From assembly GCA_937862885.1 (NCBI GenBank), contig CALMEE010000037.1, positions 1 through 50,888 on the forward strand: a stretch of DNA of 50,888 nt. Direction: 5' to 3'. This DNA comes from an uncultured Planctomycetaceae bacterium (GTDB lineage Bacteria > Planctomycetota > Planctomycetia > Pirellulales > Pirellulaceae). This document shows positions 35,181-44,342 of this stretch, piece by piece (the first letter of the stretch is position 1; each line of letters starts with the position of its first letter). The translations under genes were made by a program, and so were the position numbers. The notes under the pieces are model-generated. The model ran no database searches and was not told where the DNA came from. It saw only the letters and a list, made by a program, of their open reading frames with translations.

Positions 35181-36560
35181 ATGCCGATTATTTCCGTGCG
35201 AATACCCCAACTCGGCGAAGGGCTCCAAGAGGCATTGCTTATCGAGTTCCTAAAGAAGCCTGGGGACAAAATTAAACGCGATGAGCCCATTTACACGATG
35301 GAAACCGACAAAGCGACGACTGATGTCGAATCGCCGTACGAAGGAACTCTCGTTGAATGGACCGTAAAAACCGGTAGCGTTTTATCTATTGGGACCGAAA
35401 TCGCCAAAATGGAAGTGGCTGAAGGGGTCAAAGAGATGCCTGCAGGTCATGGACCGGTCGGTCATAGTCCGAGTCCACACGGAGACGCAGGTGCTGACAA
35501 GCCAGCGTCATCCTCTACCAAAGACTTGTCTGCAGGTCATGCGGTTTCCACAGAATCGAACGGCTCGTTTGAATCAAGTCCTGGAATCAGTGCGAATGAT
35601 CAGTTGAATGAGGCCGTGAAGATACTGGCCGGTTCATCCGTTGGAAGTCAAACCCTCGAACCCGCCGCCAAGGCGAGTTCGTTGCAGACTTTGCATGCCG
35701 CCACACAAGCAAAACCAGGACGAGCTATTCGCCGTGCCAAAATTACAATCCCGCCGCGCACGCGAAAGTATTTGAAAGAAAAGGGATTAATCGATGTATG
35801 TGACGAAATTCCAGCAGCTGGCTCGAAATTGATGCCAGCGGATGTTGACAAATACCTGCTGGCGATTGCCGGCGGAAAAAAACCTACGTTGGTTACCGAA
35901 TCTGATTTGCCTCAATCGCAGATTGTCCTCAATTATCGCCTTGGTCGTGGTGCCAAGGTGGTCGTTCCAGTTACCGTCATCAGTGAAATCGATTGGGTGA
36001 GAATTGATACTGCTCGCCAGTTGACCCGTGATGCCAATGGCCCTACTGGTTTTACCATGGCCTGTTGGTGTGTTGCCCAAGCTTTGAAGAAGCATGCTAA
36101 ATTCCGCAGCATCATTATCAACGAAGGCCGATCGTTAAAAACTTTCCAAAGCGTCAATTTGGGGATCGCGGTTGCTCTGCCTGGCGACGAAATGGTGACG
36201 GCCGTTGTCCACAATGCCGGCGAGATGTCCCAACACGAGTTCTTCATCAAGGTCAATGAGCGAATCACGTTAGCCCGCAACGGCAAAGACCAAGCTGACG
36301 AAACGACGACATTGACTGTTTCCAATATCGGCAAGGCAGGAATGCGCATTGGGATTCCAGCGGTCGTTGCTCCGGCCGTGGCAACTCTGGCTTTGGGAGA
36401 GGTTTTTGATCGACCCGTGCCCGACGGCGATAAGTTCAAATTCCGAAAAGCCGTTATGGCCACGTTAAGTTTTGATCACCGCGTGATTAACGGAGTCGGC
36501 GCCGGCAATTTCCTCAGTGACGTGCGTCAGATGATCGAGAATTTTTCGTTTGTCATCTGA
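35181..36560 (+). CDS. 2-oxoacid dehydrogenase E2, lipoyl acyltransferase with altered HxxxD
   Basis: The gene encodes 459 residues and starts six bases after E1. The lipoyl domain covers residues 1-80, with the lipoyl Lys in METDKATTDVESP (Lys44). A flexible Ser/Ala/Pro-rich linker runs from 90 to 170. The E3/E1-binding domain follows (IRRAKITIPPRTRKYLKEKG, near 175-222), then the catalytic domain from about 235. The usual active-site motif DHRxxDG reads FDHRVINGVGAG, so His433 is present but the Asp is Asn437. In studied acyltransferases this acid organises the site, so activity may be changed. Otherwise the protein is complete. It forms the core of the complex with the E1 fusion. Confidence 0.92.
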   Translation: MPIISVRIPQLGEGLQEALLIEFLKKPGDKIKRDEPIYTMETDKATTDVESPYEGTLVEWTVKTGSVLSIGTEIAKMEVAEGVKEMPAGHGPVGHSPSPHGDAGADKPASSSTKDLSAGHAVSTESNGSFESSPGISANDQLNEAVKILAGSSVGSQTLEPAAKASSLQTLHAATQAKPGRAIRRAKITIPPRTRKYLKEKGLIDVCDEIPAAGSKLMPADVDKYLLAIAGGKKPTLVTESDLPQSQIVLNYRLGRGAKVVVPVTVISEIDWVRIDTARQLTRDANGPTGFTMACWCVAQALKKHAKFRSIIINEGRSLKTFQSVNLGIAVALPGDEMVTAVVHNAGEMSQHEFFIKVNERITLARNGKDQADETTTLTVSNIGKAGMRIGIPAVVAPAVATLALGEVFDRPVPDGDKFKFRKAVMATLSFDHRVINGVGAGNFLSDVRQMIENFSFVI

Positions 36561-36850
36561 TCTTGAATTTATGTCTGCAGTTGCATTTGCACATTGTGGG
36601 TCAAAAAAATGGCAAAACTCTCGTCTGACAATGTGTTCATGAATAGTCCGCGACCTGAATGAGAAATAGAGTCTCCGTTCACCATTGTTCGAAGCTAAAT
36701 TTAAGGTCAGTTCGTTTCGTTTGTTGCCGTTATTCGATGAGCGCCTAAGATCAGCATCCATCAGATTGAAATCGTCGGCTGTTGAAATTGGAAACAAAAG
36801 CGGCCATCATTTGAACCTGTTTGTTGCTAATCCTGTTTGTTGAGTCGTTA

Positions 36851-37630
36851 ATGAAAACTGGCATCTTGGTTCATGGTTGCAATCTCAACATCGAAAATTG
36901 GCGGAGCGTGGCCTGGGGCGAACCGCCAGAAGGACCAGGCCGCATCCCCACCGGTATTTTGCTGGCGGTTGAGTACCAAGCAGAAATAATCGTCTTCGGG
37001 ACAGGAGCTTCGCGCAAACAGTTTCGTTTCGGTAGCCGAGCCGACGCTGCTGCTCCGACACTTGTCGAAGCAGAGTTCTCGCTGGAATTTTTGAAGACCC
37101 ACTTGGATCAACTGGTTCAATTTGACGAACTCGCCAACCGTATCAGTTGGTTAAAACACCCAACCAAGCGGGCCGAGGAATTCCAAAATCTATTGGATCG
37201 CATCGTGACTGATTGCGAATCCATGAATACCTATCAAGAACTTTACAATGCGGGGAAAGTATTCGCCTCACGCGGTTGCGATCGTGTTATTTTGGTTTCC
37301 AGTCCTTCCCATATTGTGCGATGTTTGCGTGACGCCGCAGCGATCTACCAGGCCGATCCACAATTCAAGCGTTTTCGACTTAGTCTTTTCGCTTGTCCAA
37401 GTGTTACCTGTTACGAGGGTACAAAACCTGCTGACGTTGTTGTGGTCGAACCACCGCATCGACCAGACCGACATGTCGTCCCTACGCATCGACGCATTCA
37501 ACGCATGATGATGTTGCAAAAGCTACCTCACGAAAGTATCGTCGCCTTAATTGAAGAATTCGATGACTTGCTCCAGAAATATGAAGACATCTATTACGCA
37601 GCGAAAGTTGCTGGGCAGAAAGCACAATGA
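36851..37630 (+). CDS. DUF218/YdcF-like protein
   Basis: The gene encodes 259 residues from the ATG at 36851. The pattern CESMNTYQELYNAGKV followed by RVILVSSPSHIVRCLRDAA fits the DUF218 signature (S-NT-EN, then VTS-H--R). The N-terminus (GILVHGCNLNIENW) takes the place of the usual leading strand. Long helices, not membrane segments, fill the rest, so unlike many DUF218 members it seems soluble. The stop overlaps the next start by four bases (ATGA), giving translational coupling with the alcohol dehydrogenase. Function unknown; a role tied to the neighbouring sugar-acid metabolism is only inference. Confidence 0.6.
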   Translation: MKTGILVHGCNLNIENWRSVAWGEPPEGPGRIPTGILLAVEYQAEIIVFGTGASRKQFRFGSRADAAAPTLVEAEFSLEFLKTHLDQLVQFDELANRISWLKHPTKRAEEFQNLLDRIVTDCESMNTYQELYNAGKVFASRGCDRVILVSSPSHIVRCLRDAAAIYQADPQFKRFRLSLFACPSVTCYEGTKPADVVVVEPPHRPDRHVVPTHRRIQRMMMLQKLPHESIVALIEEFDDLLQKYEDIYYAAKVAGQKAQ

Positions 37631-38673
37631 AAGCCATTGTATTCCTCGATCCGCAAAAGGTAGCTGTCGAAGAAATCGACGACCCCAGAATTGAACATCC
37701 TGCGGACGCAATCGTTCAAGTTGAATCCGCTGGTTTGTGCGGCTCAGACCTGCACGTTTATTATGGCCGCGAAACTGGAATTGATGTCCCCACGGCATTG
37801 GGCCACGAATTTGTGGGTCGAGTCGTTGAAGTCGGTCCTGACGTAAAAGAGTTCAGTATCGGCGACCGAGTAAGCGCTCCCTTTACGACTAATTGTGGTA
37901 ATTGCTTTTACTGTCTTACTGGATTAACGTGCCGTTGTGAACATGGACAACTCTTTGGATGGAGACAAGCAGGCATTGGACTGCACGGCGGTCAGGCCCA
38001 GTTTGTGCGTGTTCCCATGGCCGATGCCACGCTGGTTTCAGTCGGCAACTTGTCCTCGGATTTAGCGATATTGTTTGGTGACAACCTCAGCACCGGTTTT
38101 TTTTGCGCCGATCTAGCGGGAATCTCACCCGGTGGAGTCTATGTCGTTATCGGTTGCGGTGCCGTTGGCTTGATTTCCGTTTTGGCTGCGTTAGAAAAAG
38201 GTGCTAAGCAGGTCTTTGCTGTCGACATGCTACGACATCGTCGCGAGCATGCCATCGCATTTGGTGCAACGCAAGCAAGCGACCCATGCGAAATCAAGGA
38301 CTTGGTCCTGAGTGCCAGTCAGGGTCGCGGAGCCGACGCCGTCTTGGAGTTGGTTGGGTTGCCGGATGCACAGCAACTAGCATTTGATTTGCTTCGACCG
38401 GGAGGTACGATCGCTACCATCGGTTGTCATTGCGAGCGCCACTTTGCTTTCTCACCAGTTCAAGCCTACGACAAAAACTTGACGTACCGGACTGGACGAT
38501 GCCCGGCCCGCTTTTATATGGATCAGCTAAAAGAGAGTACGTGTCAAGGAAAGTTCGATCGCTTAAAGTCGCTGGTTTCACATCGTTTTCAGTTGCAAGA
38601 TGGCGTCCGCGCCTATGACGTCTTTGCCAACCGGCAGGATAATTGCTTAAAAGCGGTTCTTGATTTCGGCTAG
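37627..38673 (+). CDS. Zinc-dependent alcohol dehydrogenase, MDR family
   Basis: The gene encodes 348 residues. Catalytic zinc ligands are in AGLCGSDLHVYYG (Cys near 38) and ALGHEFVGRVVE (His-Glu near 59-60). The structural zinc lobe is CGNCFYCLTGLTCRC. The nucleotide-binding loop is VIGCGAVGLISV near 175. The family oxidises alcohols, polyols or threonine with NAD(P). The start overlaps the previous stop, and glycerate kinase follows 87 bases later. A joint path from a diol or sugar acid to glycerate phosphate is possible but not shown. Confidence 0.93.
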   Translation: MKAIVFLDPQKVAVEEIDDPRIEHPADAIVQVESAGLCGSDLHVYYGRETGIDVPTALGHEFVGRVVEVGPDVKEFSIGDRVSAPFTTNCGNCFYCLTGLTCRCEHGQLFGWRQAGIGLHGGQAQFVRVPMADATLVSVGNLSSDLAILFGDNLSTGFFCADLAGISPGGVYVVIGCGAVGLISVLAALEKGAKQVFAVDMLRHRREHAIAFGATQASDPCEIKDLVLSASQGRGADAVLELVGLPDAQQLAFDLLRPGGTIATIGCHCERHFAFSPVQAYDKNLTYRTGRCPARFYMDQLKESTCQGKFDRLKSLVSHRFQLQDGVRAYDVFANRQDNCLKAVLDFG

Positions 38674-38760
38674 TACGTTAAATCGAGCAAACATGTATCT
38701 GCTTATCGGGGGACTGAAAAAGATCGGTCAACGCGGAGCCATTCATACCTTGAAACCACA

Positions 38761-40155
38761 GTGTCATATTTGATGTTGCACGACGTCGTAGCGATTTGGC
38801 AGGCGGGAGTGAAAGCCGTTGATCCGGTCGAACTGGTTGCACGCTTCGTAAGGTGCAGTCAATCTTCATTGCAGTTTGGCAAGCATATTTTAGACAATTC
38901 GTCAATCTCAGAAGTCTGTGTCGTTGGCGCTGGTAAAGCCAGCGCGGGCATGGCCAAAGGTCTGGAACAAGCGTTAGCAAATTCGTGCCTATCGCAGCGC
39001 CTATCCGGACACGTTATCGTACCCGACACACAAGTGACCCAATTGGCATCGATACAACTGGTCGCCGGAAGATCAGGCCACGTGAATTTGCCAACTCGGC
39101 AAGCAGTGGAAGAAACCACCAAGATTCTTGCGACGGTATCCCGCTTGAACAACTCTAGCCTGTGCATCGTGTTGATTTCTGGAGGCGGTAGTGCTCTTTT
39201 AACTGCGCCTCGTCCGCCAGTCTCTCTGGAAGACAAAATCGCAACTATCAGAGCCTTAAGTGATGCCGGCGCGACGATCGAACAACTCAACAGCATTCGC
39301 GGAAGATTGAGTCTCGTAAAACATGGCGGCTTGGCAAACGCCTGTCAGGCGTCCAGGATGATTGGTCTAATCCTGTCGGATGTGATTGGCGATTCGTTTG
39401 AGGCCGTCGCATCCGGCCCCACGTTTCAAGCACCAGAACATCAATTCCAAAATCCTAAACTTATCTTGGAATCACTATCGGTCGATTTTTCACGACTTCC
39501 TCTTTCAGTTCAGACCATCTTGCTTAAGCCGATGGACTCGTTAGAAGCAAATCCGATCGGTCTAGCTACGGCATACGGGGCTGGCGCTGATCAAGTAATG
39601 ACGGAGAAAAGCGTGCACAATTTTTTGCTAGGCAATAATCAAACAGCCATGGCGGGCTGTGTGGAACGTTCCGCAGAGCTTGGACATCTTACGGAATACG
39701 CTTCTTTGGACAAAAGTGAATCGGTGCAAGCTGTTGCAGAGAAGGTCGTCCAAATTATTTTGAACAGCCGTCGCCCCAAGTCCGATCGAGTCTACGTTTT
39801 TGGTGGTGAGCCGACGATTCCATTAGTGACAAAATCAATGCGAGGTCTCGGTGGAAGAAACCAACAACTTGTTTTGGAAGTGTGGCTCAGGCTTAAGCAA
39901 GTGATTGGCGAGGATTGGGACCTCGACGTCGACTTCGCGTTGTTGTGTGGTGGCACGGACGGCGAAGATGGTCCGACTGATGCTGCTGGAGGTTGGCTTA
40001 CTTCACAGACCTTCAAGCATGCAACGCTGCAAACGCTTGCAAGACAATGCGAACGGAACGATGCGTATCCGCTTCTGGCAGAGGTGGGACAGCTGTTTCA
40101 GCCTGGCGTTACGGGCACGAATGTCTGCGACTTGATTGTTCTGAAAATTTCTTGA
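38761..40155 (+). CDS. Glycerate 2-kinase, type II (DUF4147/MOFRL)
   Basis: The gene encodes 464 residues from GTG 38761; ATG at 38773 is an equal alternative, with no strong Shine-Dalgarno for either. The N-terminal domain contains VVGAGKASAGMAKGLE near 58-72 and LISGGGSALL near 140. NSIRGRLSLVKHGGLA and GLILSDVIGDSFEAVASGPT follow. The C-terminal MOFRL domain has GGRNQQLVLE and CGGTDGEDGPTDAAGG. The enzyme phosphorylates D-glycerate to 2-phosphoglycerate, feeding lower glycolysis. It probably shares a transcript with the two genes before it. Confidence 0.92.
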   Translation: MSYLMLHDVVAIWQAGVKAVDPVELVARFVRCSQSSLQFGKHILDNSSISEVCVVGAGKASAGMAKGLEQALANSCLSQRLSGHVIVPDTQVTQLASIQLVAGRSGHVNLPTRQAVEETTKILATVSRLNNSSLCIVLISGGGSALLTAPRPPVSLEDKIATIRALSDAGATIEQLNSIRGRLSLVKHGGLANACQASRMIGLILSDVIGDSFEAVASGPTFQAPEHQFQNPKLILESLSVDFSRLPLSVQTILLKPMDSLEANPIGLATAYGAGADQVMTEKSVHNFLLGNNQTAMAGCVERSAELGHLTEYASLDKSESVQAVAEKVVQIILNSRRPKSDRVYVFGGEPTIPLVTKSMRGLGGRNQQLVLEVWLRLKQVIGEDWDLDVDFALLCGGTDGEDGPTDAAGGWLTSQTFKHATLQTLARQCERNDAYPLLAEVGQLFQPGVTGTNVCDLIVLKIS

Positions 40156-40321
40156 ATTCAGTTTGTCTTGCCTTGCAACACATTTCTGAAAACTAATCTG
40201 GTCTTTGCCAGTTATTTTCATCGAGCGGTGCATTTCATTTCTCTGAAACCGTTTGGGAAGCAGATTGAGCTATCGGCGTGACTGCCAACAGACTCCAATG
40301 ATCGAGCCTTGATGGTTGAGG

Positions 40322-43300
40322 TTATTTTTTATCGCGCGGTCGAGTCTCGAAAATTCGGATTGTTTGATCGTAGGAACAACTTACTAAATTATGACCGGCA
40401 GGATCGAACTTGATTGCATGCACGATATCGTTGTGCGCGCTGAATGTACCGATTTGCTCGTGTCGCAGCCGGTCCCAAATTAAGATCTCACCAAACCATG
40501 TCCCTGCCACCAATCGCGTTCCAGCAGGATTAATATCCAAGCAACGTATGAGCTGTCCGTGGCCGGCAAGGGTACCGGTAAGTTGTCCTGTATCCACCGA
40601 CCAAATACCAATCGTACGGTCGCGCGAACCACTGTACAGTAAATCTCCTTCTGGTGAAAAAACCACAGAGAAAACATCGGACAAATGATGGCCCGCCAAA
40701 TGGTGAATCAATGATCGCGTCTGGTAATCCCAGACTTTCACCGTCCGATCATTTGAAGCGGTGGCAAAAAGTCTCCCATCACGGCTGAAACGAATTTGAT
40801 TGATGCCCCCACGATGGGCTGGCTTCCCCGAGTCGTCCGTCAGTTCAATCGAACTGCCGAAGTCCGAACTATCAAATTGCACGTTCCAAATGCGAATTCG
40901 ACCGCCAGTATCCGCGGATAATAAATAGCGACCACCTGATTCGAAGGCCAAGGTTTTGACCAGATGGGCGTGCATTCTCGGCAATTCTCTCGTGGTGTTG
41001 GTGTCGAGTTCGCGCAGCCGAATGATTCGGTCCTGACCACCGCCAGCGAGCATACGCCCCGTAGGTGACCAAGCCACTGCGTTAAAGGTACCTTGATTTC
41101 CTTCAAACGGCGAAGCATCGTCGTTCAGATTCTGCTGCCAAATCCGAATGCGTTTATCGCCGGCCGAGGCAATTTGCGTACCGTCTGGAGAATAGGCAAC
41201 ATCATAAATCCGCTCGTCTCGCGAACTATTCGTCAAGATATTGCCCAATTGAGATTCTTTACCAATCGACCACAAGCGGATCGTGCCGTCGCCGCTGACT
41301 GAGATCAGTTGGTCCGAGCTGGCATTCAACCATACTCCCGAAACAAATTCATCGTGCCCGCGTAAGCGTGCTAAGACTGCCGTTGTTTCCGTGAAAAAGA
41401 CCTCGATTCGCCGATCCACGCGCCCTACCACTACGATTGTTCCATCAGGCGAGAAACACAGCGAATCGGTCGAACTTCGATTGCCGGGCAGCATAACGAT
41501 TGTTGGACTTTCCTGCGTCATTGGCGTCGCGGAATCGAGTGATTGACCTAGCTCAGAGGTGGCGCTCTTTCGAACTGGAAACAGGAAAATTCGATTATCG
41601 GTCCCACCCGCCGCGATCAAGCTGGTGTCATGATTCACGGCAATTTTTCTCAAGTCTCCTGGATGTTGAAATTGTTGTTGCGCCGCCAGAGTTTCACGAT
41701 CGCGAAGCCAGATCGACCCGCTCGGTTCCCAAGTGACTAATTTTCGTCCAGCATCGCAAAATGCAACTCCTCGTATGCGCCGTTGCTCGTCGTTGACCTC
41801 TTGCAACCAATCTGCTGAATTTCCATCCCACAAGCGGCATCGATTTCCGAAGCAGGCAGATGCGATAGTGCCATCAGGATGCACGGACACGGCAGAAATG
41901 TAATGATTGTGCCCGACGAGTTCTCGTACAAGTTTGCCGGTCAGCGCATCCCAAATGCGAATCGAGCCGTCAGTCATGCCAGCAACCACTTGTCGATCAT
42001 CGTGTCGAAACGCGACAGCGGACACGCCAACGGTATTCGGCACATCAATTCCACCTCGTCGAGCAGGGCGTGGGATGTCGATTAGCAATTCCCAGGTATT
42101 CGTATCCCAAATGCGAACTCGACCATCTTCGGCTCCAGTTGCCGCCCTGGTTCCGTCGGCGGTGACTGCCAGTGCTTGGATCATCTGCGGATGGGCCTCA
42201 ATCACCCGTTCACCACTATCACAGGCTGTCGCGAGAAAACGCCACTCCCAATCGCGATGTTGTTCAGGAGCAGCAGCCAAATGGGCACGTAGTTGGGGTA
42301 AGTTATTGAAGGCAGCAAACCCCGCTGAGACGTTTGCGACGTAGCTATGCCAGATCGCTTCATCCCGCTCGGCTATTGCCCGATGTTCAGCCTCCATCCG
42401 CCGTTGCGATTCAACCTTGGTATGATAGGCGAAAACCAAACTGGAAATCACACCGGTCGCAATTGCGATCAACAGTAATGTCGCCGCGCCAACCAGCCAA
42501 CGTTGTCGCTGCACAAACCGCCAACCGACATACCACGGGGTGGCCGTGCGTGCCGATACAGGAAATCCGCTAAGGTATTTCCGCAAATCTGAACTCAACG
42601 CGTCCACTGTTGAATAACGTTGTTCGCGATCTTTGGCCAGCGCACGCCCCAGAATTGCCCGCAGATCGGCATTGAGCAGACTACCTTTTCGTTTCGGTGT
42701 CCGACATGGCTGTGAGCGAATCACCTGCAAAGCTTCGTCCGTCGAAAGGTCTTGCAAATCGTGAGGCAGATCATTGCAAAGAAGTTGGAACAATATCACG
42801 CCAAGCGAGTAGACATCAGTCCGCGCATCGAGGAACTCTTGTCCACCCGATTGTTCGGGACTCATGTAATTGAGTGTTCCGAAACGAGTTGATGCGATAT
42901 CAACTTGCGATTCAATTGGAATTTCTCCCAGCGGTTCCGCAAGTGGATTGGCTTTCATTGCGCTAGAATCGAGGGCCGCCAAAAGCGCTTCACCATTGCG
43001 ATTTTGATGGAACTCGCGACTCGAACTCGCCACGCCGAAGTCAATGACCTTCGGATTGCCATCCGAATCAACCAAAATATTTGCTGGCTTTAAATCTCGA
43101 TGGATGATCCCCAGGCGATGGGCATGTTGCACAGCATCGCATACATTGATCATCATTTCCAGAATTTCTGTCTCCGATATTTGCAGTCGGTGGACGTAGT
43201 TGTTTAGTGTGGTTGCGTCGGGCACGAATTCCATGGCGAAAAAGGCGATTGGAGCATCCGCATCACTTTGATCGATACCTGCTTCGTACACTTGAGCGAT

Positions 43301-43720
43301 GTGTGGATGTCGCAAACGGCCTAGAATCTCCGACTCGTACTGCAGGCGTTTCCGCAACTCCACATTCCATTGTCGACGACGAGGAATTTTCAGCGCAACT
43401 TGTCGTTGTGGTTGGCTCTGGATGGCTTCATAGACGGTTCCCATTCCACCCGCCCCCAATTGCCGGACGATCTGATAGTTTCCGACTCGCTCTGGCACCA
43501 CGGCTTCCACGCGCCAAAGTTCCGGCGCTACGATTTCCAGCGCGGATCGACCTAGAAAGGTTTGCGAATCATCAATCGCATGCAATAGTCGCGGCAGATG
43601 AATGGCCAATCGAGGATCATCCGCACAGGCCGCGTGCAAAAATTCGTGGCGCCTGTCGTCGGGCAAATCGATCGATTGCGTTAGCAATTCATGAACTCTC
43701 CGAGCGATCGCATCAGTCAT
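40322..43720 (-). CDS. Ser/Thr protein kinase with transmembrane helix and WD40 domain
   Basis: The gene encodes 1132 residues from the ATG at 43720, which lies in ATGACTGA and overlaps the stop of the sigma gene by eight bases. The kinase runs from residue 80 to 385: LGAGGMGTVYEA loop, Lys111 in VALKIP, HRDLKPANIL (Asp209), DFG at 227-229, and LNYMSPEQ. One membrane helix (409-432, VGAATLLLIAIATGVISSLV) separates it from the C-terminal part. Residues 510-1130 form two WD40 propellers by repeat count (IRIWD, RIWDALTG, IRLWSIG, VKWD-type repeats). All catalytic residues are intact. It is likely a transmembrane sensor kinase paired with the ECF factor. The propeller would face the periplasm. 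Confidence 0.94.
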   Translation of the reverse strand: MTDAIARRVHELLTQSIDLPDDRRHEFLHAACADDPRLAIHLPRLLHAIDDSQTFLGRSALEIVAPELWRVEAVVPERVGNYQIVRQLGAGGMGTVYEAIQSQPQRQVALKIPRRRQWNVELRKRLQYESEILGRLRHPHIAQVYEAGIDQSDADAPIAFFAMEFVPDATTLNNYVHRLQISETEILEMMINVCDAVQHAHRLGIIHRDLKPANILVDSDGNPKVIDFGVASSSREFHQNRNGEALLAALDSSAMKANPLAEPLGEIPIESQVDIASTRFGTLNYMSPEQSGGQEFLDARTDVYSLGVILFQLLCNDLPHDLQDLSTDEALQVIRSQPCRTPKRKGSLLNADLRAILGRALAKDREQRYSTVDALSSDLRKYLSGFPVSARTATPWYVGWRFVQRQRWLVGAATLLLIAIATGVISSLVFAYHTKVESQRRMEAEHRAIAERDEAIWHSYVANVSAGFAAFNNLPQLRAHLAAAPEQHRDWEWRFLATACDSGERVIEAHPQMIQALAVTADGTRAATGAEDGRVRIWDTNTWELLIDIPRPARRGGIDVPNTVGVSAVAFRHDDRQVVAGMTDGSIRIWDALTGKLVRELVGHNHYISAVSVHPDGTIASACFGNRCRLWDGNSADWLQEVNDEQRRIRGVAFCDAGRKLVTWEPSGSIWLRDRETLAAQQQFQHPGDLRKIAVNHDTSLIAAGGTDNRIFLFPVRKSATSELGQSLDSATPMTQESPTIVMLPGNRSSTDSLCFSPDGTIVVVGRVDRRIEVFFTETTAVLARLRGHDEFVSGVWLNASSDQLISVSGDGTIRLWSIGKESQLGNILTNSSRDERIYDVAYSPDGTQIASAGDKRIRIWQQNLNDDASPFEGNQGTFNAVAWSPTGRMLAGGGQDRIIRLRELDTNTTRELPRMHAHLVKTLAFESGGRYLLSADTGGRIRIWNVQFDSSDFGSSIELTDDSGKPAHRGGINQIRFSRDGRLFATASNDRTVKVWDYQTRSLIHHLAGHHLSDVFSVVFSPEGDLLYSGSRDRTIGIWSVDTGQLTGTLAGHGQLIRCLDINPAGTRLVAGTWFGEILIWDRLRHEQIGTFSAHNDIVHAIKFDPAGHNLVSCSYDQTIRIFETRPRDKK

Positions 43721-44342
43721 CGCCGTCCGCCCTGCTGTCAACGGAGTCAGATCGACCCCGACTGTTCTCGTTGGTTCGTTCATCCCCTAGACGAAACAGC
43801 AACCAAGCCTTGGCGGCTGACCAATGCCGATCAACGCTTCGGCGCCCAATTTCCATGGTCTCGGCAATCTCATCCAGACCCATGCCACCAAAGAAACGGA
43901 GTTCGACAATCTTGGCTTGGCGAGCATCTAACTGATTGAGTTCTTCCAAAGCTTCATCAAGGGCCACCAAATCGACACTGTCGCTTGGCGTCGCCTTTTC
44001 GATATTTTCGAGCGGGATTCGTTCGTTTCCCGCGCCACGTTTGATGGCCCTCCGCCCGCGAGCGTGATCAACCAGGATTCGCCGAATGACCCGTGCGGCG
44101 ATCGCAAAAAAATGATTCCGATCGCGCCAGGTCGTGGAGCGCTGATCGATTAACTTAAGGTAGGCCTCATGTACCAATGCCGTCGGTTGCAGAGTATGAT
44201 CGATGCGTTCGTTCCGCAAGTGCTTGGCGGCCAACCGGTGCAAGTCGTCGTAGATTGCACCCATTAACGCATCAACGTCGTTTCGTTGCCCCGAAGCTGC
44301 AGCTCGGAGTAATGCAGTAATATTGGCGGTTGACTCGTTCAT
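43713..44342 (-). CDS. ECF sigma factor coupled to the kinase gene
   Basis: The gene encodes 209 residues from the ATG at 44342 (MNESTANITALLRAAASGQR); an ATG at 44396 would add an unusual 18-residue hydrophobic leader. Region 2 (IYDDLHRLAAKHL, ALVHEAYLKLIDQ, NHFFAIAARVIRRILVDHAR) and region 4 (LDARQAKIVELRFFGGMGLD, EIAETMEIGRRSVDRHWSAA) are of the ECF type long noted next to Ser/Thr kinases in planctomycetes. No anti-sigma gene is nearby, so phosphorylation by the coupled kinase is the likely control. Target promoters are unknown. Confidence 0.94.
   Translation of the reverse strand: MNESTANITALLRAAASGQRNDVDALMGAIYDDLHRLAAKHLRNERIDHTLQPTALVHEAYLKLIDQRSTTWRDRNHFFAIAARVIRRILVDHARGRRAIKRGAGNERIPLENIEKATPSDSVDLVALDEALEELNQLDARQAKIVELRFFGGMGLDEIAETMEIGRRSVDRHWSAAKAWLLFRLGDERTNENSRGRSDSVDSRADGDD

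Noticed and set aside
43207..43935. 242-codon open frame on the plus strand over the kinase and sigma genes
   Set aside because: It runs antisense across two recognised genes and their conserved motifs.
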